DNA of 64,000 nt from JANQPX01 sp050633905 (GTDB taxonomy: Bacteria; Pseudomonadota; Alphaproteobacteria; Geminicoccales; Geminicoccaceae): the NCBI GenBank assembly GCA_050633905.1, contig JBOEHJ010000074.1:1-64000 (forward strand), read 5' to 3'. Position 1 is the stretch's first letter; every line of letters starts with the position of its first letter. Below are positions 18,116 to 27,514 of the stretch, one piece after another. The position numbers and the translations under genes are program-made. The notes below the pieces were generated by a model. That model was not told the origin of the DNA, did not search any database, and saw only the letters and a program-made list of their open reading frames with translations.

Positions 18116-18485
18116 GCAACGAACCTTCCAGCCAACGGGAGACGATCAAGCCTCCGCCCGGACGTTGCTGATCATATCATGCAATACTGGCTTCCAATTC
18201 GTATCAGCTTGCTTCCAGCTCTAGCCTCTCTGACCTATACTCCAACCTGCAAGCATCATAGTTGCGTTGTCGCCGGGTGAGGTATCAACGAGTTTTTATC
18301 GATATCTAAGGCTGCGATGTCGAATGAGAACCTTAGAAACCGAATAGCGTCGAGCCTATCGTTTGGGTATGCAGGTGCATCGATACCTTTGCAGCAACCT
18401 GCTGACTTGACGACATTGATGCGAAAATAATGTCCTGGCGCACCGCTGGCTGAACCCCTTGAAAGCGTCTGCGAACCAGGAGAGC
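18116..18485. other. Intergenic region, nothing recognised
   Basis: About 370 bases between two plus-strand genes. The downstream membrane protein gene's promoter probably lies here. I see no coding frame with a ribosome site, no terminator hairpin with a T-tract and no repeat worth naming. Confidence 0.45.
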
Positions 18486-20237
18486 ATGGGGGAGGCCGCC
18501 TTGGCGACTGACGTGGCGCCAACGGACGCCGAGATCGATCAAAATGCGGGACCACAACCGCCGTTGATCGAAGGCGACGGTGATGAGTTTAACCATGTCC
18601 GTCAACCGCCCCAATCCGCGCTCGTCTCCGGCCTCGATTGGCTTGGTCGGACCGTTGGTCCCGCCTGGTCGATCCAGTCCCTTAGAACCTGCCTCGGTAT
18701 AGCGCTCGTCTATAGCTGGGTGGTTTTTTTCCTGAGTTGGGGCTTGGGCGGCTCCGGCAAGATCGGCCAGGTTTCACTCTTGGCCAATCCGCCGCAGCCA
18801 GCGCGTTTGCTGAGCTGCTTCAGCGCCATTTTGCTGCCGCTTTTCGCCATGCTGATCGGCCGGACATTGGGACGATGGGAACGGCGCGCAAAGCTATCAT
18901 CCTTGCGCTGGTTTCGCCGAAACCCGAAACAATTTCGCCAAAGGCTGCGTCTTCTTGATTTCGAGCGACGTTATCGCTGGCTTCTCGGCCTGGTCTTCGG
19001 TGTAGCACTGGTGGCCGTTCTGATCTGGTTCAGACGGGGTGATGTCGCTGCCTTCACCATCGTCTTCTCCTGGCTCAGCCTCGGACCGGTTTCCGGCATC
19101 GCCATGGCAAGGCGCTTCACCAGCCCGTCAAGCCAGGGGCTCGCCGCTTTGCTAGCTGGCTTCGGCTCGATCAGCGGTGCCATCCTCTTGATCCTCGCCT
19201 TTGCGGGTGCTGGTGTTTCAGCCTTCGCCTTCGCCATTCTCGGCATCACCAATGTGGCCTTTGTCGGCGCCCTTGGCGTCTTGTTGGAAATCGTGATGGG
19301 CGGCGTCTTCACCCTTGGCCTTGCCCTTGCCGGTGCCGGCGTCGCGACGGTGGCGCTCGCCCTTGCCGGCGCTGGAACCGGCATCGCCACGCTGACCGGC
19401 GTTGCCACGATGTCCCGCGCCGGCCTTGCCGCATTCGTCCTGCTGATGGGCGGCGCAAGCCTGGCCACCCTGGCATTCAGCCAAGCGACCGTGCTTGCCG
19501 CCGCTATCGGTGGGATCAGCGCGCTCGCCGTGGCTGCAGCCGTTTCCCATAACCAGCGTGGCCGTCATGGCGCCTATGCAGGCGCGATCGGCGCCATCAC
19601 ACTTCTCACCACAGCCGCCGTGCTTCTGGGCTGGGGTCACAAGCCGTTGGTGCTTTTCGCCATCTGCTTTTTCTTCTTGCTACCCCTGATCAATGGCGCG
19701 GTCGACTGGGTCGCCTGGGCAACCACCAGGAGCATCACAGCGCGCCTGCTGTCGATGAAAAGCCGCTCATTGGCTGTCCTGTCCGGCGGCTTCGCCTTCA
19801 TCGCCCTCGCTTTCGTCCTGATCGCATCCCTCGCCTTCTTCCTTGGCGTCGGCTTTGAAACCTACAATCAGATCACGATCCGACGCTCCGGCGAGGCGGC
19901 CTTCAGTCTGTCTCCGATGATAAGCGGGGTGGCTTTGGTCCCTTGGGGCGAAGGACTTTGGATCACGCTGATGCTGCTAACGCCGCTCTTGCCGATCGCC
20001 TTTCAGGCCTCACGCTTCGTAACCGACGTCCTGCTTGTCACCCAACCCGACGACTACCCGCTGCGCCGTCCGCTGTTCACCATGATCGGCATTCTCCTGA
20101 CCACGGCGACGATCATCGCTACGGCCTGGTTCATCACGGCCTCACCACAGTTGAATGTCGCAGACACCCTTGGAGCAATGGCCGAAACAGGCCAGAAAAC
20201 GGCCAAGAACCTATGGCCGCCCACCAACCCAAAGTAA
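18486..20237 (+). CDS. Gly/Ala-rich multi-pass membrane protein of unknown function
   Basis: A 583-residue protein from the ATG at 18486, which has AGGAG five bases upstream; a TTG at 18459 is less likely. An acidic cytoplasmic tail (~1-45) is followed by roughly 14 hydrophobic segments. Residues ~215-360 are unusual: long runs of Gly, Ala, Val, Leu and Thr with near-repeats such as ALAGAGVATVALALAGAGTG and no charged residues for long stretches. A basic loop (~140-165, RWFRRNPKQFRQRLRLLDFERR) precedes it. I do not recognise the family; no transporter signature or catalytic motif is evident. It converges with glmS. Confidence 0.75.
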   Translation: MGEAALATDVAPTDAEIDQNAGPQPPLIEGDGDEFNHVRQPPQSALVSGLDWLGRTVGPAWSIQSLRTCLGIALVYSWVVFFLSWGLGGSGKIGQVSLLANPPQPARLLSCFSAILLPLFAMLIGRTLGRWERRAKLSSLRWFRRNPKQFRQRLRLLDFERRYRWLLGLVFGVALVAVLIWFRRGDVAAFTIVFSWLSLGPVSGIAMARRFTSPSSQGLAALLAGFGSISGAILLILAFAGAGVSAFAFAILGITNVAFVGALGVLLEIVMGGVFTLGLALAGAGVATVALALAGAGTGIATLTGVATMSRAGLAAFVLLMGGASLATLAFSQATVLAAAIGGISALAVAAAVSHNQRGRHGAYAGAIGAITLLTTAAVLLGWGHKPLVLFAICFFFLLPLINGAVDWVAWATTRSITARLLSMKSRSLAVLSGGFAFIALAFVLIASLAFFLGVGFETYNQITIRRSGEAAFSLSPMISGVALVPWGEGLWITLMLLTPLLPIAFQASRFVTDVLLVTQPDDYPLRRPLFTMIGILLTTATIIATAWFITASPQLNVADTLGAMAETGQKTAKNLWPPTNPK

Positions 20238-20261
20238 CCCAACGACTGGCAGCCGCTGCAG

Positions 20262-22085
20262 CTATTCGACCGTGACCGACTTTGCAAGATTACGCGGCTG
20301 ATCGACATCCGTGCCTTTCACGACAGCCGTGTGATAGGCCAAAAGCTGGATCGGAATGGCATAAAGCAAGGGGGCCACAAACGGATCAACCTTGGGCAGA
20401 GGAATCGCCGTATGGACATAATCGGCGAGCTTGTCGCAGCCCTCTTCGTCGCTCAATAGAATGACTTTGCCGCCGCGCGCGACGACTTCTTGCAGGTTGC
20501 TCGCGGTCTTGCCGAACAAAGGATCAGGCGGGGCCACCACGATAACCGGAACATCCTCATCGATCAGCGCAATCGGACCATGCTTCAACTCGCCAGCTGC
20601 ATAGCCTTCCGCATGGATGTAGCTGATCTCCTTCAGCTTAAGGGCACCTTCAAGGGCGATTGCGAAAGCGGTGCCGCGGCCGAGATAGAGAACATCTCTC
20701 GCATGGCTGATCTCATGGGCGATTTCTTCGAAACGGCTATCCTGCATCAAAACCTCGGCAGCATGCGCCGGCACCTCATCCAGGGCCTGGGTCAGGGCCG
20801 CTTCGCGCTCCGGCGAAAGATGCCCACGCGCACGAGCAGCGCCGATGGCAAGACAGGCAAGCGTGGCAAGCTGCGTCGTGAACGCCTTGGTCGAAGCAAC
20901 GCCGATCTCCGGCCCTGCCAATGTTCGCACGAAGCAAGACGCCTCACGAGCGAGCGTGCTTTCCGGCACATTGACCACGGCAAGTGTGGGCAAACCTGCC
21001 CGTTTGACGTGCCGCATCGCCTCCAGGGTATCCATGGTCTCGCCCGATTGCGAGACGAATAACCCCGCCCCTTCACCATCGAGCGGAACATCCCGATACC
21101 GGAATTCCGAACCAATATCGACGTCCACCGGCAGCTTCGCCAATTGCTCGAACCAGTATTCGGCGACCATGCAGGCATAGGAAGCAGTGCCGCAAGCCAC
21201 CATCGTCATGCGTGAGAGGGAGGCAAAATCGATGGGCAGATCCGGCAGCTGTATCCGATGATCCGTCGGGCTTGCGAAAGCGTGCAGCGTGTCACCGAGA
21301 ACCGCAGGCTGCTCGTGGATTTCCTTATGCATGAAATGCCGGTAGTTGCCCTTACCGATCAGGGCGCCTGAGAAGGCTGTCTGTGTGATCGCACGCTCAA
21401 CAGGATCGCCGACCGAATCGAAAATTTTGGCACCGTCGGGACGAACAACCGCCCAATCGCCCTCGTCCAGATATTGAATACGATCTGTCAGGTTGGCCAA
21501 GGCCAGGGCATCGGAGCCGACATACATCTCGCCGTCGCCATAGCCGATCGCGAGCGGGCTGCCGCGCCTGGCGCAGATCAAGAGGTCGTCCCGGCCGTCG
21601 AACAGCAAGACCAGCGCAAAGGCGCCTTCGAACCGGTTGAGGGCCTCCCGCGAGGCCTCGATCGGGTCCATGCCCTTATCGAGATTGTCACTGACCAGAT
21701 GGGGGATCACTTCGGTATCGGTCTGGGTTTCGAACTGATGCCCCTTTTGCAACAGCTCATGACGCAGCGCTTCGAAGTTCTCGATAATGCCATTGTGAAC
21801 CGCCGTCACACCGCGCGCGGTGTGGGGATGAGCGTTATCCTCGGTCGGCGCGCCATGGGTCGCCCAACGGGTATGGCCGATGCCGGTCGTGCCACTGAGC
21901 GGACGCTCGTCCAGGACCTTTTCCAGATTGACCAGCTTGCCCTCAGCGCGGCGCCGTTCGGCTTGATCATCGACTAGCGTGGCAATACCTGCGCTGTCAT
22001 ATCCGCGATATTCAAGGCGTTTTAGGGCTTCGAGTAGCAAAGGAGCAGCAGGCTGAAGGCCAAGAATCCCGACGATGCCGCACAT
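20262..22085 (-). CDS. glmS: Glutamine-fructose-6-phosphate aminotransferase (isomerizing)
   Basis: A 607-residue enzyme of standard length that makes glucosamine-6-phosphate from fructose-6-phosphate and glutamine, the first step toward UDP-GlcNAc for peptidoglycan and lipid A. The class II glutaminase nucleophile is Cys2 in MCGIVGI, with YRGYDSAG and GHTRWATHG following. Two SIS domains occupy the C-terminal half (CGTASYACMVAEYWFE with FVSQSGETMDTLEAM, and GRGTAFAIALEGALKLKE). The C-terminal loop ends DVDQPRNLAKSVTVE as in authentic GlmS. No ribozyme-like leader is seen upstream; the 130 bases before it are short and unstructured. glmU is not adjacent. Confidence 0.97.
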   Translation of the reverse strand: MCGIVGILGLQPAAPLLLEALKRLEYRGYDSAGIATLVDDQAERRRAEGKLVNLEKVLDERPLSGTTGIGHTRWATHGAPTEDNAHPHTARGVTAVHNGIIENFEALRHELLQKGHQFETQTDTEVIPHLVSDNLDKGMDPIEASREALNRFEGAFALVLLFDGRDDLLICARRGSPLAIGYGDGEMYVGSDALALANLTDRIQYLDEGDWAVVRPDGAKIFDSVGDPVERAITQTAFSGALIGKGNYRHFMHKEIHEQPAVLGDTLHAFASPTDHRIQLPDLPIDFASLSRMTMVACGTASYACMVAEYWFEQLAKLPVDVDIGSEFRYRDVPLDGEGAGLFVSQSGETMDTLEAMRHVKRAGLPTLAVVNVPESTLAREASCFVRTLAGPEIGVASTKAFTTQLATLACLAIGAARARGHLSPEREAALTQALDEVPAHAAEVLMQDSRFEEIAHEISHARDVLYLGRGTAFAIALEGALKLKEISYIHAEGYAAGELKHGPIALIDEDVPVIVVAPPDPLFGKTASNLQEVVARGGKVILLSDEEGCDKLADYVHTAIPLPKVDPFVAPLLYAIPIQLLAYHTAVVKGTDVDQPRNLAKSVTVE

Positions 22086-22218
22086 GAAATTTCCAATCCT
22101 CGCTCAAGGAGAAACCAATTTGCCACGGGCCATGACAGGCGGCGGAGTATAGCGACCGAATGCGAGCCAGCAAGCGCTGGAGAATGCTCCTTTTGCATCA
22201 GATCAACAAAAAGGCGAA

Positions 22219-23511
22219 TTATGTGGCGTCGACGCCGCGTGATCTCTTGTCTCGAAGGCCTGAAAATCCTTGAAGATACCAAATCAGCCCCAGGGATTGG
22301 GCCAGAAGGCAAAGGCCAAAACCGACCTGATAGCCTTCCATCGCATAGCCCCCATTCGCCGTTGTCGGGAAAAGTTCGATGACAGCACCGATAAAGTACT
22401 GCGTCCCAAAAGCCGCCATGAAGATCAGCAGGTTCATCGCCGTGTTGGCTCTGCCGGAAAGTGCCGTTCCGTAGTAGGAGGAGAGCCAGGGATAGGCGAG
22501 GATCGCCAGTTGCCCTGTCATGCCAAACACCAGCCATGCGGGCAGCATCAAACTCTCAACCTGTAGAACAATCAGTGCCTCAGAGATCAGAAAAGCGATG
22601 AGAAATCCGTTCATCACCGAGAGAATATGAACACCACGACGGATGAACCAATCGGCAATAGCCCCGCTCAAGAGAATGCCGACCATGAATGCCACCGCAA
22701 CCATCATCAGATGCCATGCAACGTCATCCCTGCCCATGCCCGCAACATCGCGAAACCAGGGCCCAGCCCAGAGTGTCTGGATGGCGATATGGGCGCCGGC
22801 CGTGGCTGCCAACAAAGGTGCCAGGCGCCAAAATGCGCTGTCCTTCAAGATACCGCCGATCGCAGCGACCTGCCCCTTGAGGCTCGTGCTCCTGTCCGCG
22901 GCGGCATTCTCAGGCACGACGAACAAAATGAAGGCGGCGACCACGAAAGTCAGCATACCGAGACCGATGAAGACGGCACGCCAGCCAAAGAGCTGGACGC
23001 CGACGTCGATAGGCTGTGTGGCGACCAGGATGCCGAGCGCACCCGCCGACATGACCACCGAATTAGCAAGCGCACGGCGTTCTTCCGACACCCAGAGCAC
23101 AATTGCTTTGAAGCCGCTCATCAATCCGCCGGCAAAGCCCAAACCGATCAATCCACGCGCGAGCGTCAGGGTTAAGAAACTGTCCGCGACGGCAAACAAC
23201 AGAGAACCCATACCAGCAATCGCAACCAAAGTCGCCTGCACACGCCTCGGCCCAATTCGATCGAGCAAAACGCCCAAAGGCAGCTGAAAAAGGGCGAAGG
23301 CGAGGAGATAAGCCGAGGTCAGAAAACCAAGCTCGGCAGCACCAAGGCCAATATCGCTGGCAAGATCCGGCCCAACCACCGCATTCACTGAGCGGTACAT
23401 CTGTGAGAGGAAGTAGCCGACGGCAAAGGGCAACAAAACCGTCAAGATGACAGCCTTGGGCGCGATCACGCTCGTTTCCGAGCCGGATTGAACAACAGAT
23501 TTTTGGGACAA
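22219..23511 (-). CDS. MFS transporter
   Basis: A 430-residue protein with about twelve hydrophobic segments. The MFS loop motif appears as GVLLDRIGPRRVQ between helices 2 and 3, and helix 4 has ARGLIGLGFAGGLMSGFKAIVLW. The general layout fits the nitrate/anion or drug/metabolite branch, but the substrate is not readable. The first start is a TTG with no ribosome site; a GTG 15 codons later, just before helix 1, is a real alternative. It lies between glmS and the hydantoinase gene on the same strand, so co-transport of a hydantoinase substrate is only a guess. Confidence 0.85.
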   Translation of the reverse strand: MSQKSVVQSGSETSVIAPKAVILTVLLPFAVGYFLSQMYRSVNAVVGPDLASDIGLGAAELGFLTSAYLLAFALFQLPLGVLLDRIGPRRVQATLVAIAGMGSLLFAVADSFLTLTLARGLIGLGFAGGLMSGFKAIVLWVSEERRALANSVVMSAGALGILVATQPIDVGVQLFGWRAVFIGLGMLTFVVAAFILFVVPENAAADRSTSLKGQVAAIGGILKDSAFWRLAPLLAATAGAHIAIQTLWAGPWFRDVAGMGRDDVAWHLMMVAVAFMVGILLSGAIADWFIRRGVHILSVMNGFLIAFLISEALIVLQVESLMLPAWLVFGMTGQLAILAYPWLSSYYGTALSGRANTAMNLLIFMAAFGTQYFIGAVIELFPTTANGGYAMEGYQVGFGLCLLAQSLGLIWYLQGFSGLRDKRSRGVDAT

Positions 23512-23633
23512 AGGGCGAACTCTATTTCGTTAGGGATTCGCCCACTGTCGGCCATCACAGTCGCGATGGCCAGAACTCTCCACTCTCATCATCCGCGGCG
23601 ATGTCTCAAATGCCGCTGGCAAAAAGTTACCGG

Positions 23634-26600
23634 TCAAGCCGGAGGCTTACCGAAACCGCCGCCACCTGGTGTCTCCATGACGAAGACATCGTTCGGTCCC
23701 ATCTCGGTTTCATCGTTCCCCTGCAATTCATCAAGCCGACCGTCAGCCCGTTCAACGGCATTGCGCCCAGGCAATCCAGGTTCGCCACCATCGACCCCAA
23801 AGGCGCGGGTGATGCGGTGCGAGGTTAGCACCGTGGTGGTCATCGGTTCGAGGAACCGCAGCCGACGCACAATCCCATCGCCACCTTTATGCTGCCCGTC
23901 TCCCCCTGATCCGGGTCGGACCCGGAATTCGTCCTGGCGGACAGGATAGCGCCATTCTAACACTTCGGGATCAGTCATGCGGGTGTTGGTCATATGACAA
24001 TGAACGGCGCTCGCACCATCGAAGTCGGGCCCGGCCCCGGTCCCACCGCAAATGGTCTCGTAGTTCTGATAAACATCGTCACCGTAAACGAAATTGTTCA
24101 CCGTTCCCTGCGACCCCGCAATCACGCCAAGGGCCCCATAAAGCGTATCGGTGATGCTCTGGGAGACCTCCGTATTGCCGGCGATCACCGCAGCTGGATA
24201 TTGCGCATTGATCATTGATCCTTTCGGCGCGATGACGTCGAGCGGCTTCATGCAGCCTTCGTTTAATGGAATCTCATCATCGACCAAGGTCCTAAAAACA
24301 TAGAGCACAGCGGCCTTGGTTACAGCGAGCGGTGCGTTGTAATTTTTTTCGTCCTGGGTCGATGTGCCAGTGAAATCGATCACCGCCGACCGATTTTTTT
24401 TGTCGACGCGAATGTCAACCTCGATCTTGGCGCCACTGTCCAGCGGATAGCTGAAGCGACCGTCTTGCAGCACGTCGATCACACGCCGCACCATCTCCTC
24501 GGCATTGTCCTGGACATGCTCCATATAAGCCTGGACGACCTCCAGGCCGAAATGGGTAACCATCTTCCGGATCTCGCTAGCACCGGTCTCATTGGCCGCA
24601 ATCTGGGCCGTGATATCGGCCATGTTCTGATCAATATTGCGGCAGGGATATTTGCTTGATGCCAGAAGTTCTCTTGTCTCCTTCTCACGCAGCCTGCCTT
24701 CTGCCACCAGCTTCCAATTGTCGATCAGTACGCCTTCATCTTCGATATGTCGGCTATCAGGAGGTGCCGAGCCCGGCGTCCGCCCACCGATATCGGCATG
24801 ATGGCCGCGCGAGCCGACATAGAACAAGATCGTCTTTCCAGGCTCATCGAAGACAGGTGTGATGACGGTAACGTCAGGAAGATGGGTGCCGCCATTGAAG
24901 GGCGCATTCAGCATGAAGACGTCGCCGGGTTTCATCTGCCCTGCGTTCAGCCCGGCAATGGTGCGCACACTATCGCTCATCGAGCCCAGATGAACCGGAA
25001 CGTGAGGCGCATTCGCGACAAGAGCACCTGTTCGGTCGAACAACGCACAAGAAAAGTCCAGCCTTTCCTTGATGTTGACCGAATAAGCCGTGTTCGCGAG
25101 CGTAACCCCCATCTGCTCGGCGATCGACATGAAGAGGTTGTTGAAAACCTCTAGCATCACGGGATCGACCGCTGTACCGACCGCTTCCCGCCCCTCCCGT
25201 GGTTTGACCCGGCTCAAAAGGAGATGCCCGAAACGATTGAACTCAGCCCGCCACCCCGCCTCAATGGCATTGGTGCTGGTCGCTTCCACGATGATCGCCG
25301 GGCCGTCAATCACATGGCCTGGGCCAAGATCAGCGCGATCGTAAAGTGGCACGTCGCACCATGCACCCTCACTCCACATCTTCACGTTTTCCAAAGGCAC
25401 CAAGTTTTCGCCCTCGGCCATGCCGACATCGTTCTCGCAGACGGCATCGGTCTGGCCGATTGCTTCGAGGGAAAGGGCCTCGACCACGAGACTGCGCGCG
25501 GACACGGCAAAGCCGAAACGTGATTTATGCGCATCCTCAAAGGCTTGGCGCATCACGCTGGCGTCACCGAACTCGACCAGCAGGGGCTGATGGGTCCCCT
25601 CATAGCGAAGGTGAACCTGGCGCAACGCCGTGATGCCCTCAAGCGCCATTCCCTGTTCCAGCAGCTCGCCGACAGCATCTTTTTCCAGCGCATTGAATTG
25701 CTTGGTTAAGTCAGCGATGACCTCATCGTCCAGCGGCCGCTCGATCTGGGCTTCGCGGATTGTGCGGATGTCGGCCAACCCCATGCCATAGGCCGAGAGT
25801 ACGCCGGCAAAGGGATGCAGCAATACCTTGGTCATCCCTAAGGCATCCGCCACCAGGCAAGCATGTTGCCCCCCTGCTCCGCCGAAGCAGTTCAACGTGT
25901 ATTCGGTGACGTCGTAGCCACGTTGCACCGAGATTTTTTTGATGGCATTCGCCATGTTCTCCACAGCAATGCGCAAGAAGCCCTCTGCTGTTTCTTGTGG
26001 CGAACGCGCCACCCCGTTGACGTTGGCTATTTCGGCGGCAAGAGCTTCGAATTTTTCACGAACAATATCGGCGTCGAGTGGCTCGCTCGCGCTGGGGCCG
26101 AAGACTTCGGGGAAATGCTGGGGTTGAATTTTGCCGAGCATGATATTGGCATCGGTCACAGCAAGTGGGCCGCCTCTTCGATAACAAGCAGGGCCGGGAT
26201 TGGCGCCGGCACTGTCCGGTCCAACACGGTAGCGCGACCCATCAAAATGTAAAATCGAACCGCCGCCCGCCGCAACGGTGTGGATATGCATCATCGGTGC
26301 ACGCATGCGCACGCCGGCAACCTCGGTCTCGAAGGCCCGCTCGAATGTGCCATCGAAATGGGCGACATCCGTCGACGTGCCGCCCATATCGAACCCGATG
26401 ATCTTGTCACGGCCCGCAATCCGCCCGGTCTCGACCATGCCGACCACACCACCCGCCGGTCCTGACAAGATCGCATCCTTGCCTTGAAATAGCCGAGCGT
26501 CGGTTAAACCACCACTTGACTGCATGAACAACAGGCGCGAACCCGCGCCACGGTTTACTTGGAGTTCGCTAGCGACTTGATCGACATAGCGGCGGAGGAT

Positions 26601-27242
26601 CGGCGAGAGATAGGCGTCCACAACGGTCGTGTCGCCGCGGGAGACCAGCTTCATTAGCGGGCTGACCTCGTGGCTGACGGACACTTGGGTAAATCCAATG
26701 CGCCGCGCGAGTGCTGCGACCCGCGTTTCGTGATCGGTGTAGCGATAACCATGCATGAAGGCAATTGCGACGGCGCGGATGCCATCCTCGTAGGCTTCTT
26801 TTAAAGCAGCTTCGGCTCGAAGTTCGTTGAGGGGTGTCACGACCTCGCCTCGGGCCCCAACCCGTTCCTCGACCTCGACCACACGCTCATAGAGCATCGA
26901 TGGCAGCTTGATCTGCAAATCGAACAGGCGTGGTCGGTTCTGGTACCCGATGCGCAACAGGTCCCGAAGCCCTTCGGTGATCACCAAAAGGGTCCTGTCC
27001 CCCTTCCTTTCCAAAAGCGCATTGGTCGCAACAGTGGTCCCCATTTTCACCGACGAGATGGCGCCAACGGGAATAGCTTCGCCAGGCTGAAGTCCGAGAA
27101 GATCCCGAATCCCTTGAACGGCGGCATCTCGGTAATGCTCGGGATTTTCTGAAAGCAGCTTATGGGTCTGCAGAACCCCACCTGGTGCCCGAGCGACGAT
27201 ATCGGTAAACGTGCCGCCACGATCGATCCAAAACTGCCACAT
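23634..27242 (-). CDS. Fused hydantoinase/5-oxoprolinase (HyuA-HyuB)
   Basis: A 1202-residue ATP-dependent amidohydrolase. Residues ~1-690 are the HyuA-type half: WIDRGGTFTDIVARAP at the N-terminus, GTTVATNALLERKG, and an actin-like nucleotide-site segment IGFDMGGTSTDVAHFDG. Residues ~700-1195 are the HyuB half (DPVMLEVFNNLFMSIAEQMG, then NAPFNGGTHLPDV and GSRGHHADIGG). Single-chain proteins of this length include 5-oxoprolinases of eukaryotic type and bacterial hydantoin-utilising enzymes. It would open 5-oxo-L-proline or a related hydantoin with ATP, returning glutamate in the gamma-glutamyl pathway. Substrate is not settled by sequence. Confidence 0.93.
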   Translation of the reverse strand: MWQFWIDRGGTFTDIVARAPGGVLQTHKLLSENPEHYRDAAVQGIRDLLGLQPGEAIPVGAISSVKMGTTVATNALLERKGDRTLLVITEGLRDLLRIGYQNRPRLFDLQIKLPSMLYERVVEVEERVGARGEVVTPLNELRAEAALKEAYEDGIRAVAIAFMHGYRYTDHETRVAALARRIGFTQVSVSHEVSPLMKLVSRGDTTVVDAYLSPILRRYVDQVASELQVNRGAGSRLLFMQSSGGLTDARLFQGKDAILSGPAGGVVGMVETGRIAGRDKIIGFDMGGTSTDVAHFDGTFERAFETEVAGVRMRAPMMHIHTVAAGGGSILHFDGSRYRVGPDSAGANPGPACYRRGGPLAVTDANIMLGKIQPQHFPEVFGPSASEPLDADIVREKFEALAAEIANVNGVARSPQETAEGFLRIAVENMANAIKKISVQRGYDVTEYTLNCFGGAGGQHACLVADALGMTKVLLHPFAGVLSAYGMGLADIRTIREAQIERPLDDEVIADLTKQFNALEKDAVGELLEQGMALEGITALRQVHLRYEGTHQPLLVEFGDASVMRQAFEDAHKSRFGFAVSARSLVVEALSLEAIGQTDAVCENDVGMAEGENLVPLENVKMWSEGAWCDVPLYDRADLGPGHVIDGPAIIVEATSTNAIEAGWRAEFNRFGHLLLSRVKPREGREAVGTAVDPVMLEVFNNLFMSIAEQMGVTLANTAYSVNIKERLDFSCALFDRTGALVANAPHVPVHLGSMSDSVRTIAGLNAGQMKPGDVFMLNAPFNGGTHLPDVTVITPVFDEPGKTILFYVGSRGHHADIGGRTPGSAPPDSRHIEDEGVLIDNWKLVAEGRLREKETRELLASSKYPCRNIDQNMADITAQIAANETGASEIRKMVTHFGLEVVQAYMEHVQDNAEEMVRRVIDVLQDGRFSYPLDSGAKIEVDIRVDKKNRSAVIDFTGTSTQDEKNYNAPLAVTKAAVLYVFRTLVDDEIPLNEGCMKPLDVIAPKGSMINAQYPAAVIAGNTEVSQSITDTLYGALGVIAGSQGTVNNFVYGDDVYQNYETICGGTGAGPDFDGASAVHCHMTNTRMTDPEVLEWRYPVRQDEFRVRPGSGGDGQHKGGDGIVRRLRFLEPMTTTVLTSHRITRAFGVDGGEPGLPGRNAVERADGRLDELQGNDETEMGPNDVFVMETPGGGGFGKPPA

Positions 27243-27514
27243 TGAATGTGCCTCTTGCTCGGGTTCCGTTCTCTCAAACGAGTAGAGGATGTGGCAGGCA
27301 GGAGCCAGCCTAAAAAATCAGATCGGATCAGGTTGTTCTCTGAAGAGGATTAAGATTAATGTCTCGAAGAGATGATGGCATTTGATGAACTTTTTATAAA
27401 AGCCGCCAATCGCGCACTATTGTGATGATGGAGGACTAAATCACACATTGATCGAAGACTAACTTAGCTGCGATGATTGCGTTCAGTTGCCGTACGCTCT
27501 TTGCTGGGGGTCAA

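Noticed and set aside
19218..19640. 140-codon minus-strand frame inside the membrane protein gene
   Set aside because: Gly/Ala-repeat DNA is open in several frames; the composition is that of an antisense shadow and there is no ribosome site.
22086..22218. glmS ribozyme or riboswitch leader
   Set aside because: The glmS ribozyme is a Gram-positive feature and the short upstream gap shows no matching conserved core.
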